Source: Desulfocapsa sp. (GTDB lineage Bacteria > Desulfobacterota > Desulfobulbia > Desulfobulbales > Desulfocapsaceae). Taken from it: a stretch of 5,801 bases of DNA. Positions 1 to 5,742 of the stretch are shown piece after piece. The notes below the pieces were generated by a model that was given only the letters and a program-made list of their open reading frames with translations, ran no database searches and was not told the origin of the DNA. The position numbers and the translations under genes are program-made. The DNA lies in the NCBI GenBank assembly GCA_029934815.1, contig JAOZLM010000155.1, positions 1 to 5,801 on the forward strand. Direction: 5' to 3'. Each line of letters begins with the position of its first letter. Positions within the stretch are counted from its first letter, which is position 1.

Positions 1-1083
1 ACGTATGACACTGGATTGTCGGAAGTTGATTTGCAGCATCGTTATCTGGTTGATACTATAAATGAATTTGGAAGTATTATGATTCAAGACCAGGTTGCAT
101 TTGATGATATTGAACAAGTATTCAAAAAACTTGCTGATTACACTCAATACCATTTCGAAGAAGAAGAAATACTAATGAATCAAGTTGGTATAGATAAACG
201 CCACTTCGATGATCATCACAAGAAACACAAAGATTTTTTGCATGAAGTTACCTCCATGTATGCTGGCATGTCTGAAGAAAATTCTGACGCAGCAAGATAT
301 CTTTTTGATTTTTTAACTCGTTGGCTTGTGTATCACATTCTTGGCGCTGATATGAATATGGCAAGACAGATTCATGCCATTCAATCTAACGTGGCACCTG
401 ATATTGCTTACGAGAATGAAGAGAGAGCGGGAGACGAGGCCACAGAACCATTACTTGTTGCTCTGAATGGGTTATTTGAGCAGGTAGCAACGCGAAACAA
501 AGAGTTGCTCCTCTTAAATCACTCACTCGAGGAAAAAGTTGCAGAACGAACCCAGGAACTCCTTGAAGCCAATCATCACCTTGAAGAACTGTCTCTAACC
601 GACGTTCTCACTGGACTTCCAAACCGCCGACATGCTATGCGTAGTCTTTCCTTTCTATGGGAAGAAGCAAGGCAAACTGATTCCCCTCTGGTTTGCATGA
701 TGATTGATGCCGATCATTTTAAAGCAGTCAATGATACTTACGGCCATGATGCTGGAGATGTAGTGCTTTTTGAATTGGCTAAAACACTTCAGCACTCTTT
801 ACGAAGTGACGATATTGTAGCACGGTTAGGAGGTGATGAGTTTTTCATTATCTGTCCTAATACGGATATTGAAAATGGAATGAAAGTTGCGGAGATCATC
901 TGTAAGACTGTCTCCGAGCTTCGTGTACCGACAGGTGATGGTGCCTGGCATGGTAGTATCAGCATTGGCGTAGCAGCTGTGACCCCTGACATGAAAAACT
1001 ACGATGAACTGATGAAGGTTGCAGACCAGGGAGTATATATCGCTAAACAAGATGGAAAAAATTGTGTGAGAACTCATGCATGA
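1..1083 (+). CDS. Bacteriohemerythrin-GGDEF diguanylate cyclase (5' end outside the window)
   Basis: This protein probably makes c-di-GMP from two GTP under control of an oxygen- or redox-sensing di-iron domain. The frame is open to the left edge: bases 1-15 read TYDTG, which continues the hemerythrin consensus before the D-x-QH motif. The TTG at 16 is therefore probably not the start, and the true start lies upstream. All seven expected di-iron ligands are visible: His at 37, His 151 with Glu 163 (HxxxE), His 214 with His 226 (HxxxH), and His 334 with Asp 349 (HxxxxD). A Leu/Glu-rich probable coiled coil (about 500-590) leads into the GGDEF domain, which opens with DVLTGLPNRR (about 601-630). 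The active site GGDEF is intact at 829-843. An RxxD inhibitory site (RSDD, 802-813) lies exactly five residues before it, so product feedback inhibition is likely. No membrane segment is seen in the visible part, so it is probably cytosolic. It converges on rsmE across 30 bp without an obvious GC-rich terminator. The domain calls are firm; the sensed signal is inferred from family knowledge. Confidence 0.95.
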   Translation, partial: TYDTGLSEVDLQHRYLVDTINEFGSIMIQDQVAFDDIEQVFKKLADYTQYHFEEEEILMNQVGIDKRHFDDHHKKHKDFLHEVTSMYAGMSEENSDAARYLFDFLTRWLVYHILGADMNMARQIHAIQSNVAPDIAYENEERAGDEATEPLLVALNGLFEQVATRNKELLLLNHSLEEKVAERTQELLEANHHLEELSLTDVLTGLPNRRHAMRSLSFLWEEARQTDSPLVCMMIDADHFKAVNDTYGHDAGDVVLFELAKTLQHSLRSDDIVARLGGDEFFIICPNTDIENGMKVAEIICKTVSELRVPTGDGAWHGSISIGVAAVTPDMKNYDELMKVADQGVYIAKQDGKNCVRTHA

Positions 1084-1113
1084 TAAGCTCGTAAAAAGTA
1101 AATTTTCTGATGG

Positions 1114-1848
1114 CTACATATTCCCCAATAAATGCTGAACAATTGACACAGCAGCAATATTGGCAGTCTCTGCTTTTAGAATTCGACTGCCTAAAGAGAG
1201 TATCTGGAAATCATTTCCTTTAGCTTTTGCCACTTCCTCTAAAGGAAAACCACCTTCCGGACCAAACACTATCTGCAGACCTGTTTTTTCTTTTTGTAAA
1301 GGCAAGGAGTGAAGAGAATTTTCAACAGATTCCTCTTCCCAGAAAAGGATCCTCTGAGCCTGTCGTTTACCACCTGCCACCATTTCCTCAAAAGAAAGCA
1401 ATGGCTTAAGCGTCATTGCCCAAGGAGTGCCACACTGTTTACAGGCCTCTTCTATTATGCGTTGCCAGCGATCATATTTCTTTGATACTTTAGCAAGTTC
1501 TTTCTTTTTCAGCTGGCTTCTTTCACTGTAAAACGGGGTAAATTCACTCACCCCAAGCTCTGTACACTTTTGTATCAGAAGCTCCATTTTCTGTCCCTTT
1601 AACACACTTTGACATACCCGCAAGGGGATGGCATCCTGCTCAATATATTGGGAAGAAAGAATCGTAAGTTGAACCTGTTTACCAGGTTCAGCAATTTCAG
1701 CATCATGGACATTCCCTTTGCCATCCAGCAGCTGCAGGGGAGTTCCCACCGTTAAACGCAGTACACGTTGCAGGTGGTGTGATTCCTGTTCGGACAGAAA
1801 AAATACATCCTTTACTGATGCTTCAGGGTCTATGAAAAATCGGCGCAT
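1114..1848 (-). CDS. rsmE: 16S rRNA (uracil-1498-N3)-methyltransferase RsmE
   Basis: RsmE is a SPOUT-class methyltransferase that uses SAM to methylate N3 of U1498 of 16S rRNA in the assembled 30S subunit. The 244-residue length is normal. The N-terminus MRRFFI is the typical RsmE start and begins the PUA-like RNA-binding domain. The catalytic SPOUT part shows KGQKMELLIQKCTELGV (84-100), RWQRIIEEACKQC (127-139), the SAM-binding GPEGGF (196-201) and LGSRILKAETA (219-229), which contribute to the trefoil knot. I see no Shine-Dalgarno-like sequence before the ATG; the bases just 5' of it are ATATAATC. The conserved N-terminus nevertheless makes this start secure. In many bacteria rsmE directly follows prmA. 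Here both are on the minus strand in that order, but separated by 659 bp that hold a PilZ gene on the other strand. It may therefore need its own promoter, which I could not identify with confidence. Confidence 0.95.
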   Translation of the reverse strand: MRRFFIDPEASVKDVFFLSEQESHHLQRVLRLTVGTPLQLLDGKGNVHDAEIAEPGKQVQLTILSSQYIEQDAIPLRVCQSVLKGQKMELLIQKCTELGVSEFTPFYSERSQLKKKELAKVSKKYDRWQRIIEEACKQCGTPWAMTLKPLLSFEEMVAGGKRQAQRILFWEEESVENSLHSLPLQKEKTGLQIVFGPEGGFPLEEVAKAKGNDFQILSLGSRILKAETANIAAVSIVQHLLGNM

Positions 1849-2090
1849 GATTATATATTGAATTCATTTAGGGATATTTTAGCTTGTCCTTCCACAATAA
1901 GTGGCTCAGCACAAAAGAAAAGAACTATTTTGTCAGGAAATATTTGCCTTCTATTTAAAGACGCGATAACATGAGCAAAGGAGAATATTTTACATATACC
2001 AATATGTGGTATTTTTTCTGCTCTTCCATTATAGATAGAAACAACTTTACAGCAAAAGAGCTATTTACATCGCAAAAACAGCTTTCTGGT

Positions 2091-2096
2091 TATAAT
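2091..2096 (+). promoter_or_regulatory. Candidate -10 box for the PilZ gene
   Basis: TATAAT matches the sigma70 -10 consensus exactly. No good -35 lies at 16-18 bp; TTTACA at 2064-2069 is 21 bp away, which is too far. A start of transcription near 2103 would give a leader of about 27 nt carrying the ribosome binding site at 2114-2122. That fits translation starting at 2130 rather than 1971. The region is AT-rich, so a chance match is possible. Confidence 0.35.
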
Positions 2097-2113
2097 AAAG
2101 GCAGATGTACGGT

Positions 2114-2122
2114 GAGGAGAGG
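2114..2122 (+). promoter_or_regulatory. Ribosome binding site that decides the PilZ start
   Basis: The purine stretch GAGGAGAGG ends 7 bases before the ATG at 2130. The alternative in-frame ATG at 1971 has no comparable sequence upstream. This site is the main reason for choosing the 125-residue form. Confidence 0.7.
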
Positions 2123-2129
2123 TAAACCA

Positions 2130-2507
2130 ATGGGCAAGAGAGCATACACGCGGTATTCCCTGCGAATACCGTGTAAAATGACAGCAGAAACACTGTCGGG
2201 AAAAACTCCGATGATGGAGTTTGTAACTGCCAATATAAGTGCCGGTGGAGCGTTTATAGAAACCGAGACCCCCTTACCCCTGGCCAGTAAAGTGCGTCTG
2301 GAGTTTCTGCTTGCCCTGGAAGATCTGCAAACTCTGAAAGTAATTGTCTCCCTTGAAACGCTGAAGTCGTGGAAGGGAAAACGAGTATGGATCAGCGCCT
2401 CGGGTATAGTGGCACGACACGACGAGGCAGGAATGGGGATCATGTTTGACGAGAACTATCAGGTCAGCCCCATGGAAACCGGTGAAAACGCTACAGTACC
2501 TTCGTAA
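2130..2507 (+). CDS. Small stand-alone PilZ-domain protein (putative c-di-GMP receptor)
   Basis: PilZ domains bind c-di-GMP and pass the signal to motility, exopolysaccharide or other partners. The 125-residue protein is almost entirely one PilZ domain. The first binding motif RxxxR is RAYTR (residues 4-8). The second, (D/N)xSxxG, is NISAGG (35-40). The beta-barrel end motif GMGIMF is at 101-106. Both c-di-GMP contact motifs are complete, so ligand binding is likely. No membrane segment, signal peptide or second domain is present, so it probably acts in the cytosol through a partner. The start at 2130 is chosen over 1971 because of the good ribosome binding site and because the domain begins right after it. 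The gene lies between prmA and rsmE on the opposite strand, and its TAA abuts the prmA stop codon with no gap. Its target is unknown. The hemerythrin-GGDEF cyclase about 1 kb upstream could supply the ligand, but that link is inference. Confidence 0.9.
   Translation: MGKRAYTRYSLRIPCKMTAETLSGKTPMMEFVTANISAGGAFIETETPLPLASKVRLEFLLALEDLQTLKVIVSLETLKSWKGKRVWISASGIVARHDEAGMGIMFDENYQVSPMETGENATVPS
2146..2174 (+). repeat. Inverted repeat (hairpin) in the 5' end of the PilZ coding sequence
   Basis: CGGTATTC (2151-2158) and GAATACCG (2164-2171) are perfectly complementary across a 5-base loop, CCTGC. The stem extends by ACA (2146-2148) with TGT (2172-2174) if two bases bulge. In mRNA it would start 14 bases after the start codon. 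It coincides with codons for the conserved PilZ arginine and the following strand, so coding constraint or chance may explain it. Confidence 0.5.
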
Positions 2508-3419
2508 TTACCGCTTCTTAAGATGAAGGGCAGCCCACTCCTCCTGCTGCTTTTTTTCCACAAAGGCAAACCCAGCCTCCTCAAATATCCTGACGATATT
2601 TCCCTCCTGCTTCCCATGCAATATTCCTGACAAAATCAGATCACCATTCCGTTGCAACAGACGATGGAAATCCTCCCTCATGATGAGTAGCACGTCATGG
2701 ATAATATTAGCCACAATACAATCAAATGATTCTTCCAGATCCTGTAAAGGTGTTTGCACTACCTGCATACTGGCAGCAGCAGGATTTAGTGCCACATTTT
2801 CAATAGCAACCCGTACGGCTTCCGGATCGTTATCAATACCCAACACCTTATTGGCTCCAAAAAGGGCGGCACCCATGCCAAGAATTCCTGTTCCGCAGCC
2901 AACATCCAGAACCGAAATTTCTTTTGCACGGTTTTCCATAATCTGTCTTAGAAAATCAAGGGACATGCTGGTGGTTGCATGGTGTCCGGTGCCAAAAGCC
3001 ATACCCGGATCCATGGTGATGATCTGTTCATTTTCAGCGGGCTGGTAGTCTTCCCAGGTCGGCACAATGATAAGGCCTTTGGTGATTGCAAAGGGTTTAA
3101 AATGCACTTTCCAATTGCTTGACCAGTCCTGATCTTCGATAAGCTCCCAGGAAATAACAGGGTTTTCCACCTGAAAAATATCCGCCAGCTCCCGCAGCTG
3201 ACTTTCCACCTTTTTCTGCAAACTTGCCCGTGATTGTTCGTCCTGATCTTTTTCTTCAAAGTAGACATTTAAAACCAGTTCCCGACTTGTATCATCTACT
3301 GTTTGCTCAACCGCTCCGGCCATAACCCCAAGCAGAAAATCGGTAACGGCCTCTTCGAGAATTGGATTTAGAGTAATATGGGCAGTAAGCCAGTAGGGAG
3401 TATCGCTTTTTTCTTTCAT
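2508..3419 (-). CDS. prmA: Ribosomal protein L11 methyltransferase PrmA
   Basis: PrmA uses SAM to trimethylate amino groups of ribosomal protein L11. The 303-residue length is typical of the family. The N-terminal part (about 1-90) corresponds to the L11-recognition domain. It is followed by DWSSNWKVHFKPF (98-110), a conserved PrmA linker segment. The catalytic Rossmann domain has DPGMAFGTGHHATT (137-150), the SAM-binding motif DVGCGTGILGMGA (172-184), the acidic end of the second strand GIDND (194-198) and VANII (236-240). The C-terminus EEWAALHLKKR matches the family's final strand. No Shine-Dalgarno-like sequence is visible before the ATG; the adjacent bases are ATATAATCT. The next methionines (residue 33 onward) would remove part of the N-terminal domain, so the start is kept. 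The stop codon abuts the PilZ stop, so any terminator must lie inside the PilZ gene, and readthrough would yield antisense PilZ RNA and perhaps reach rsmE. Confidence 0.95.
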   Translation of the reverse strand: MKEKSDTPYWLTAHITLNPILEEAVTDFLLGVMAGAVEQTVDDTSRELVLNVYFEEKDQDEQSRASLQKKVESQLRELADIFQVENPVISWELIEDQDWSSNWKVHFKPFAITKGLIIVPTWEDYQPAENEQIITMDPGMAFGTGHHATTSMSLDFLRQIMENRAKEISVLDVGCGTGILGMGAALFGANKVLGIDNDPEAVRVAIENVALNPAAASMQVVQTPLQDLEESFDCIVANIIHDVLLIMREDFHRLLQRNGDLILSGILHGKQEGNIVRIFEEAGFAFVEKKQQEEWAALHLKKR

Positions 3420-3468
3420 AGATTATATCGCCATCAATTTTGTTTATGTATGTTATAAGTAATATTTC

Positions 3469-3496
3469 TTGACATGGTGGGGCATCCTGTTATTTT
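3469..3496 (+). promoter_or_regulatory. Strong sigma70-like promoter for the RACo-like gene
   Basis: A perfect -35 TTGACA (3469-3474), a 16-bp spacer and the -10 TATTTT (3491-3496), preceded by an extended -10 TGT (3488-3490). The predicted start of transcription is near 3503, giving an unusually long leader of about 214 nt before the ATG at 3717. The promoter points away from prmA, whose start is 50 bp to the left. Confidence 0.7.
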
Positions 3497-3502
3497 TAGT
3501 AC

Positions 3503-3716
3503 TTTATTCCTTAAAATCTGCAATAAAAACGAGAAAAAATGAGAGTTGCATAAATTTAAACGTTAGGAAACAGCAACAGATAGCGAACGCAGAGAGACCT
3601 TCGAGGCACTTACACCCCTCAAGGGGGTACTGAACTGAGTACCGGCCTCACATACCATTTACCGGTGCTAGCGTGACTAAAACCCTTCATTGTTAGCAGA
3701 CAGGATACGAAATCCC
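3503..3716 (+). promoter_or_regulatory. Long, potentially structured 5' leader of the RACo-like gene
   Basis: The leader holds several inverted repeats. CCCC (3615-3618) pairs with GGGG (3623-3626) over a TCAA loop. GTACT (3627-3631) pairs with AGTAC (3638-3642). Both are enclosed by GAGGC (3603-3607) with GCCTC (3645-3649), and further out by ACGC (3587-3590) with GCGT (3671-3674) and TTAG (3563-3566) with CTAA (3677-3680). A competing pair, ACCGG (3641-3645) with CCGGT (3662-3666), would break two of these. Near the start codon GGAT (3703-3706), which contains the Shine-Dalgarno core, can pair with ATCC (3712-3715). I could not match it to a cobalamin, SAM, tetrahydrofolate or c-di-GMP riboswitch consensus. 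The pairings were found by eye, with no energy or covariation test. No U-run terminator is seen. The remaining part (3503-3560) is AT-rich and featureless. Confidence 0.45.
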
Positions 3717-5639
3717 ATGGAACATAATATACATTTTTTACCAGACAACGTCCACGTTACTGTTGAGGACGGAGAAAACCTTCTCACAGCAGCGGCAGCA
3801 GCCGGCGTCTATATCCACGCCTTTTGTGGTGGAGACGGTGTTTGCGGAAAATGCAAAGTACAGATGGAAAAGGGTGATGTCGTTTCCGATAACGCCGCCA
3901 GCCTGAAAGCGGACGAATACGAGAAGGGTATTCGCCTGGCCTGCAAGGCAACGGTAAATTCAGATATCACTGTCCGTATCCCTGATATGGTCAAGGCCGA
4001 CGGTAAGGCTCTGAAACGAGCACCTAAAACCACCCGCTCAATTTCAGCAAAATCCCTTGAATCCCTGGTTGGTACATGGGATGTGGATCCACCTGTTGGC
4101 AAACTCTTCTTACAAGTACCACCACCGACCCTTGAAGACAATATCTCAGATATGCAGCGCCTTATGCGCTCTATCAAAAATAGTAGACCGGACAGCCCGG
4201 AACCAAGTTATGACCATCCGGAACTGATCCACGAACTTTCCGAAGCACTCCGTGAAGCAAACTGGGAAGTCACCGTTATTTTGCTGCACGGTAAGCGCAC
4301 AGACGATCCGGATCGTATTATTGCCGTAGAAGCAGGAGACACCACAGACAAGCTTTACGGTCTTGCGGTAGATATCGGTACCACAACCTGCAGTGGAGTA
4401 TTAATTGATCTGAATACCGGTAAAATCATGGCAGATGGATCCGGGTATAATTCACAGATCGGATATGGTGAAGATGTTATCTCCCGGATGATCTATTCCC
4501 AGCGCCCCGGTGGCCTGAAAGCTTTGCAGGAAAAAGTTGTATACACCATCAATAACATTATTGATGAAGTGTGCAAAAAGATGATTATCAGCCCAAGTGA
4601 TATCAGTTATATCATGACCGCCGGTAATACTGTTATGGCCCATCTGATGCTGGCCATTAATCCTAAATTTTTGCGTGAAGCTCCTTATGTTCCCAGTGTC
4701 AGCCAATTCCCGCTCACCAAAGCTGCCGGCCTTGGTATTATGGCTCACCCGTCCGTTCGCATGTTCCTCTATCCTTGTATTTCTTCTTATGTAGGCGGTG
4801 ACATTGTGGCTGGTGTTCACGCCTGTCAGATGCAGAAATCTGAAGAAATCGCACTTTTTATTGATATCGGAACCAACGGTGAAATCGTTATCGGCAATAA
4901 AGACTGGATGGTTTGCGCTGCCTGTTCCGCAGGCCCTGCCTTTGAGGGTGGTGGTATCAGGTATGGAATGCGTGCCAGCCCGGGAGCCATTGAAAATTTC
5001 CAGATTCACCCGGAAACTTTTGACCCGATGGTTGTAACCATTGGTAATACCAAACCTCGTGGAATATGTGGTTCCGGTCTTATCTCCATCGTCTCTGAAC
5101 TTCTTGATGCGGGTGTAATTGATCCACAAGGGAAATTTAAACAGGATCTTGATCATCCCCGTATTCGCGAAGGACAGGATCGCTGGGAATACGTTCTTGC
5201 CTGGGATCGTGATTCCATGATTGGCGAAGATATTGTGATTTCCGAGGTGGATCTTGACAACCTGATTCGTGCCAAAGGTGCTATGTACGCAGGATATCAG
5301 ACCTTACTTGAATCTGTAGGGCTTACCTTTAATGACCTTGATCGGGTAATCCTTGCCGGAAACTTCGGTGCCTATATTGATCTTGAACGTGCTATCTGTA
5401 TCGGCCTCTTACCGGATATCGACCGGGATAAATTCTTTTATCTTGGTAATGCTTCCATGCTTGGTTGCCAGATCAGTCTTACCAATCACGATCGTTTCCG
5501 TGAACGTGTTGCCGTGCGAACACTGATGACCAATATGGAACTTTCAGAAAACCCGGATTTTATGAATCATTATATGGCAGCACTCTTTTTGCCGCACACG
5601 GATATGAGCCTCTTTCCATCGGCCAAGTCACAGAAATAA
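3717..5639 (+). CDS. RACo-like reductive activator of corrinoid protein (2Fe-2S ferredoxin plus ASKHA ATPase domain)
   Basis: Proteins of this family use ATP to drive electrons into the inactive Co(II) state of a corrinoid protein, returning it to Co(I) for methyl transfer. Numbering is from the ATG at 3717 (640 residues). The N-terminal plant-type ferredoxin domain (about 5-90) has the full cluster set Cys37, Cys43, Cys46 and Cys76 (C-x5-C-x2-C-x29-C). A linker and middle region follow (about 95-215). The ATPase-like part begins with YGLAVDIGTTT (Asp219) and has a second phosphate loop, DIGTNGE (Asp383), then AGPAFEGGGI, GICGSGL and ILAGNFGAYI near the C-terminus. No signal peptide or membrane segment is seen, so it is cytosolic. 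An in-frame TTG at 3690 would add nine residues; the ATG is preferred, with AGGA at 3702-3705, a somewhat long 11 bases away. The length is normal and no key residue is missing. No corrinoid protein is in the window, so the client is unknown. The family also includes related DUF4445 proteins of uncertain role. Confidence 0.9.
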   Translation: MEHNIHFLPDNVHVTVEDGENLLTAAAAAGVYIHAFCGGDGVCGKCKVQMEKGDVVSDNAASLKADEYEKGIRLACKATVNSDITVRIPDMVKADGKALKRAPKTTRSISAKSLESLVGTWDVDPPVGKLFLQVPPPTLEDNISDMQRLMRSIKNSRPDSPEPSYDHPELIHELSEALREANWEVTVILLHGKRTDDPDRIIAVEAGDTTDKLYGLAVDIGTTTCSGVLIDLNTGKIMADGSGYNSQIGYGEDVISRMIYSQRPGGLKALQEKVVYTINNIIDEVCKKMIISPSDISYIMTAGNTVMAHLMLAINPKFLREAPYVPSVSQFPLTKAAGLGIMAHPSVRMFLYPCISSYVGGDIVAGVHACQMQKSEEIALFIDIGTNGEIVIGNKDWMVCAACSAGPAFEGGGIRYGMRASPGAIENFQIHPETFDPMVVTIGNTKPRGICGSGLISIVSELLDAGVIDPQGKFKQDLDHPRIREGQDRWEYVLAWDRDSMIGEDIVISEVDLDNLIRAKGAMYAGYQTLLESVGLTFNDLDRVILAGNFGAYIDLERAICIGLLPDIDRDKFFYLGNASMLGCQISLTNHDRFRERVAVRTLMTNMELSENPDFMNHYMAALFLPHTDMSLFPSAKSQK

Positions 5640-5658
5640 CAAATGAAATACCGTATTA

Positions 5659-5687
5659 TTGACAGAACCCGGACAAAAGATTAAAAT
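5659..5687 (+). promoter_or_regulatory. Near-consensus sigma70 promoter for the downstream gene
   Basis: A perfect -35 TTGACA (5659-5664), a 17-bp spacer and the -10 TAAAAT (5682-5687). Transcription would start near 5694, about 49 nt before the ATG at 5743. It implies that the downstream gene can be expressed separately from the RACo-like gene. A small inverted repeat AATAC-C-GTATT (5647-5657) ends one base before the -35. Confidence 0.75.
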
Positions 5688-5730
5688 AACGTCTTTATTT
5701 ACAATAAAAATACCAATAAAACAGACAGCT

Positions 5731-5736
5731 AAGGAG
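5731..5736 (+). promoter_or_regulatory. Ribosome binding site of the right-edge gene
   Basis: AAGGAG lies 6 bases before the ATG at 5743, a near-ideal Shine-Dalgarno sequence and spacing. With the promoter upstream it is good evidence that the short open frame at the edge is a real gene. Confidence 0.85.
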
Positions 5737-5742
5737 AACAAT

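Larger units (their letters stand above)
1849..2129. other. AT-rich intergenic region between rsmE and the PilZ gene
   Basis: This 281-bp gap separates the divergent rsmE and PilZ starts. A plus-strand frame is open from an ATG at 1971 through it into the PilZ gene. The 53 residues it would add have no recognisable domain and look like translated AT-rich intergenic DNA. Visible items are a short inverted repeat ACATAT-ACCA-ATATGT (1992-2007) followed by six T (2012-2017), which is too AT-rich to call a terminator, and a perfect TATAAT at 2091-2096. I found no convincing minus-strand promoter for rsmE. Confidence 0.6.

Noticed and set aside
16..18. TTG as the start of the hemerythrin-GGDEF gene
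   Set aside because: The frame is open to the left edge and the hemerythrin consensus continues into those bases, so the gene starts outside the window.
1084..1113. Terminator between the convergent cyclase and rsmE genes
   Set aside because: The 30-bp gap has only a short A-run and T-run with no GC stem.
1670..1690. Perfect 8-bp inverted repeat TGAACCTG-TTTAC-CAGGTTCA
   Set aside because: It is within the rsmE coding sequence, has no T run or promoter context, and one such repeat is expected by chance in several kilobases.
1992..2017. Inverted repeat followed by six T, terminator-like
   Set aside because: The stem is six A/T-rich pairs and no plus-strand gene immediately upstream needs a terminator there.
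1971..2129. Upstream ATG that would extend the PilZ protein by 53 residues
   Set aside because: The extension has no domain similarity and its ATG lacks a ribosome binding site. The ATG at 2130 has a good one and a -10-like box at a fitting distance.
3560..3690. Cobalamin, SAM, THF or c-di-GMP riboswitch, or a tRNA on either strand
   Set aside because: None of the conserved core sequences that I know for these classes, nor a tRNA T-loop with cloverleaf arms, is visible. It is kept only as an unassigned structured leader.
3690..3716. TTG start for the RACo-like protein
   Set aside because: It adds only nine residues that do not belong to the ferredoxin domain. The ATG at 3717 fits the domain boundary.
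4452..5156. A 234-codon open frame on the minus strand inside the RACo-like gene
   Set aside because: It is fully antisense to a well-supported gene, has no recognisable motif and no ribosome binding site that I can see. Codon bias of the sense gene explains the open frame.
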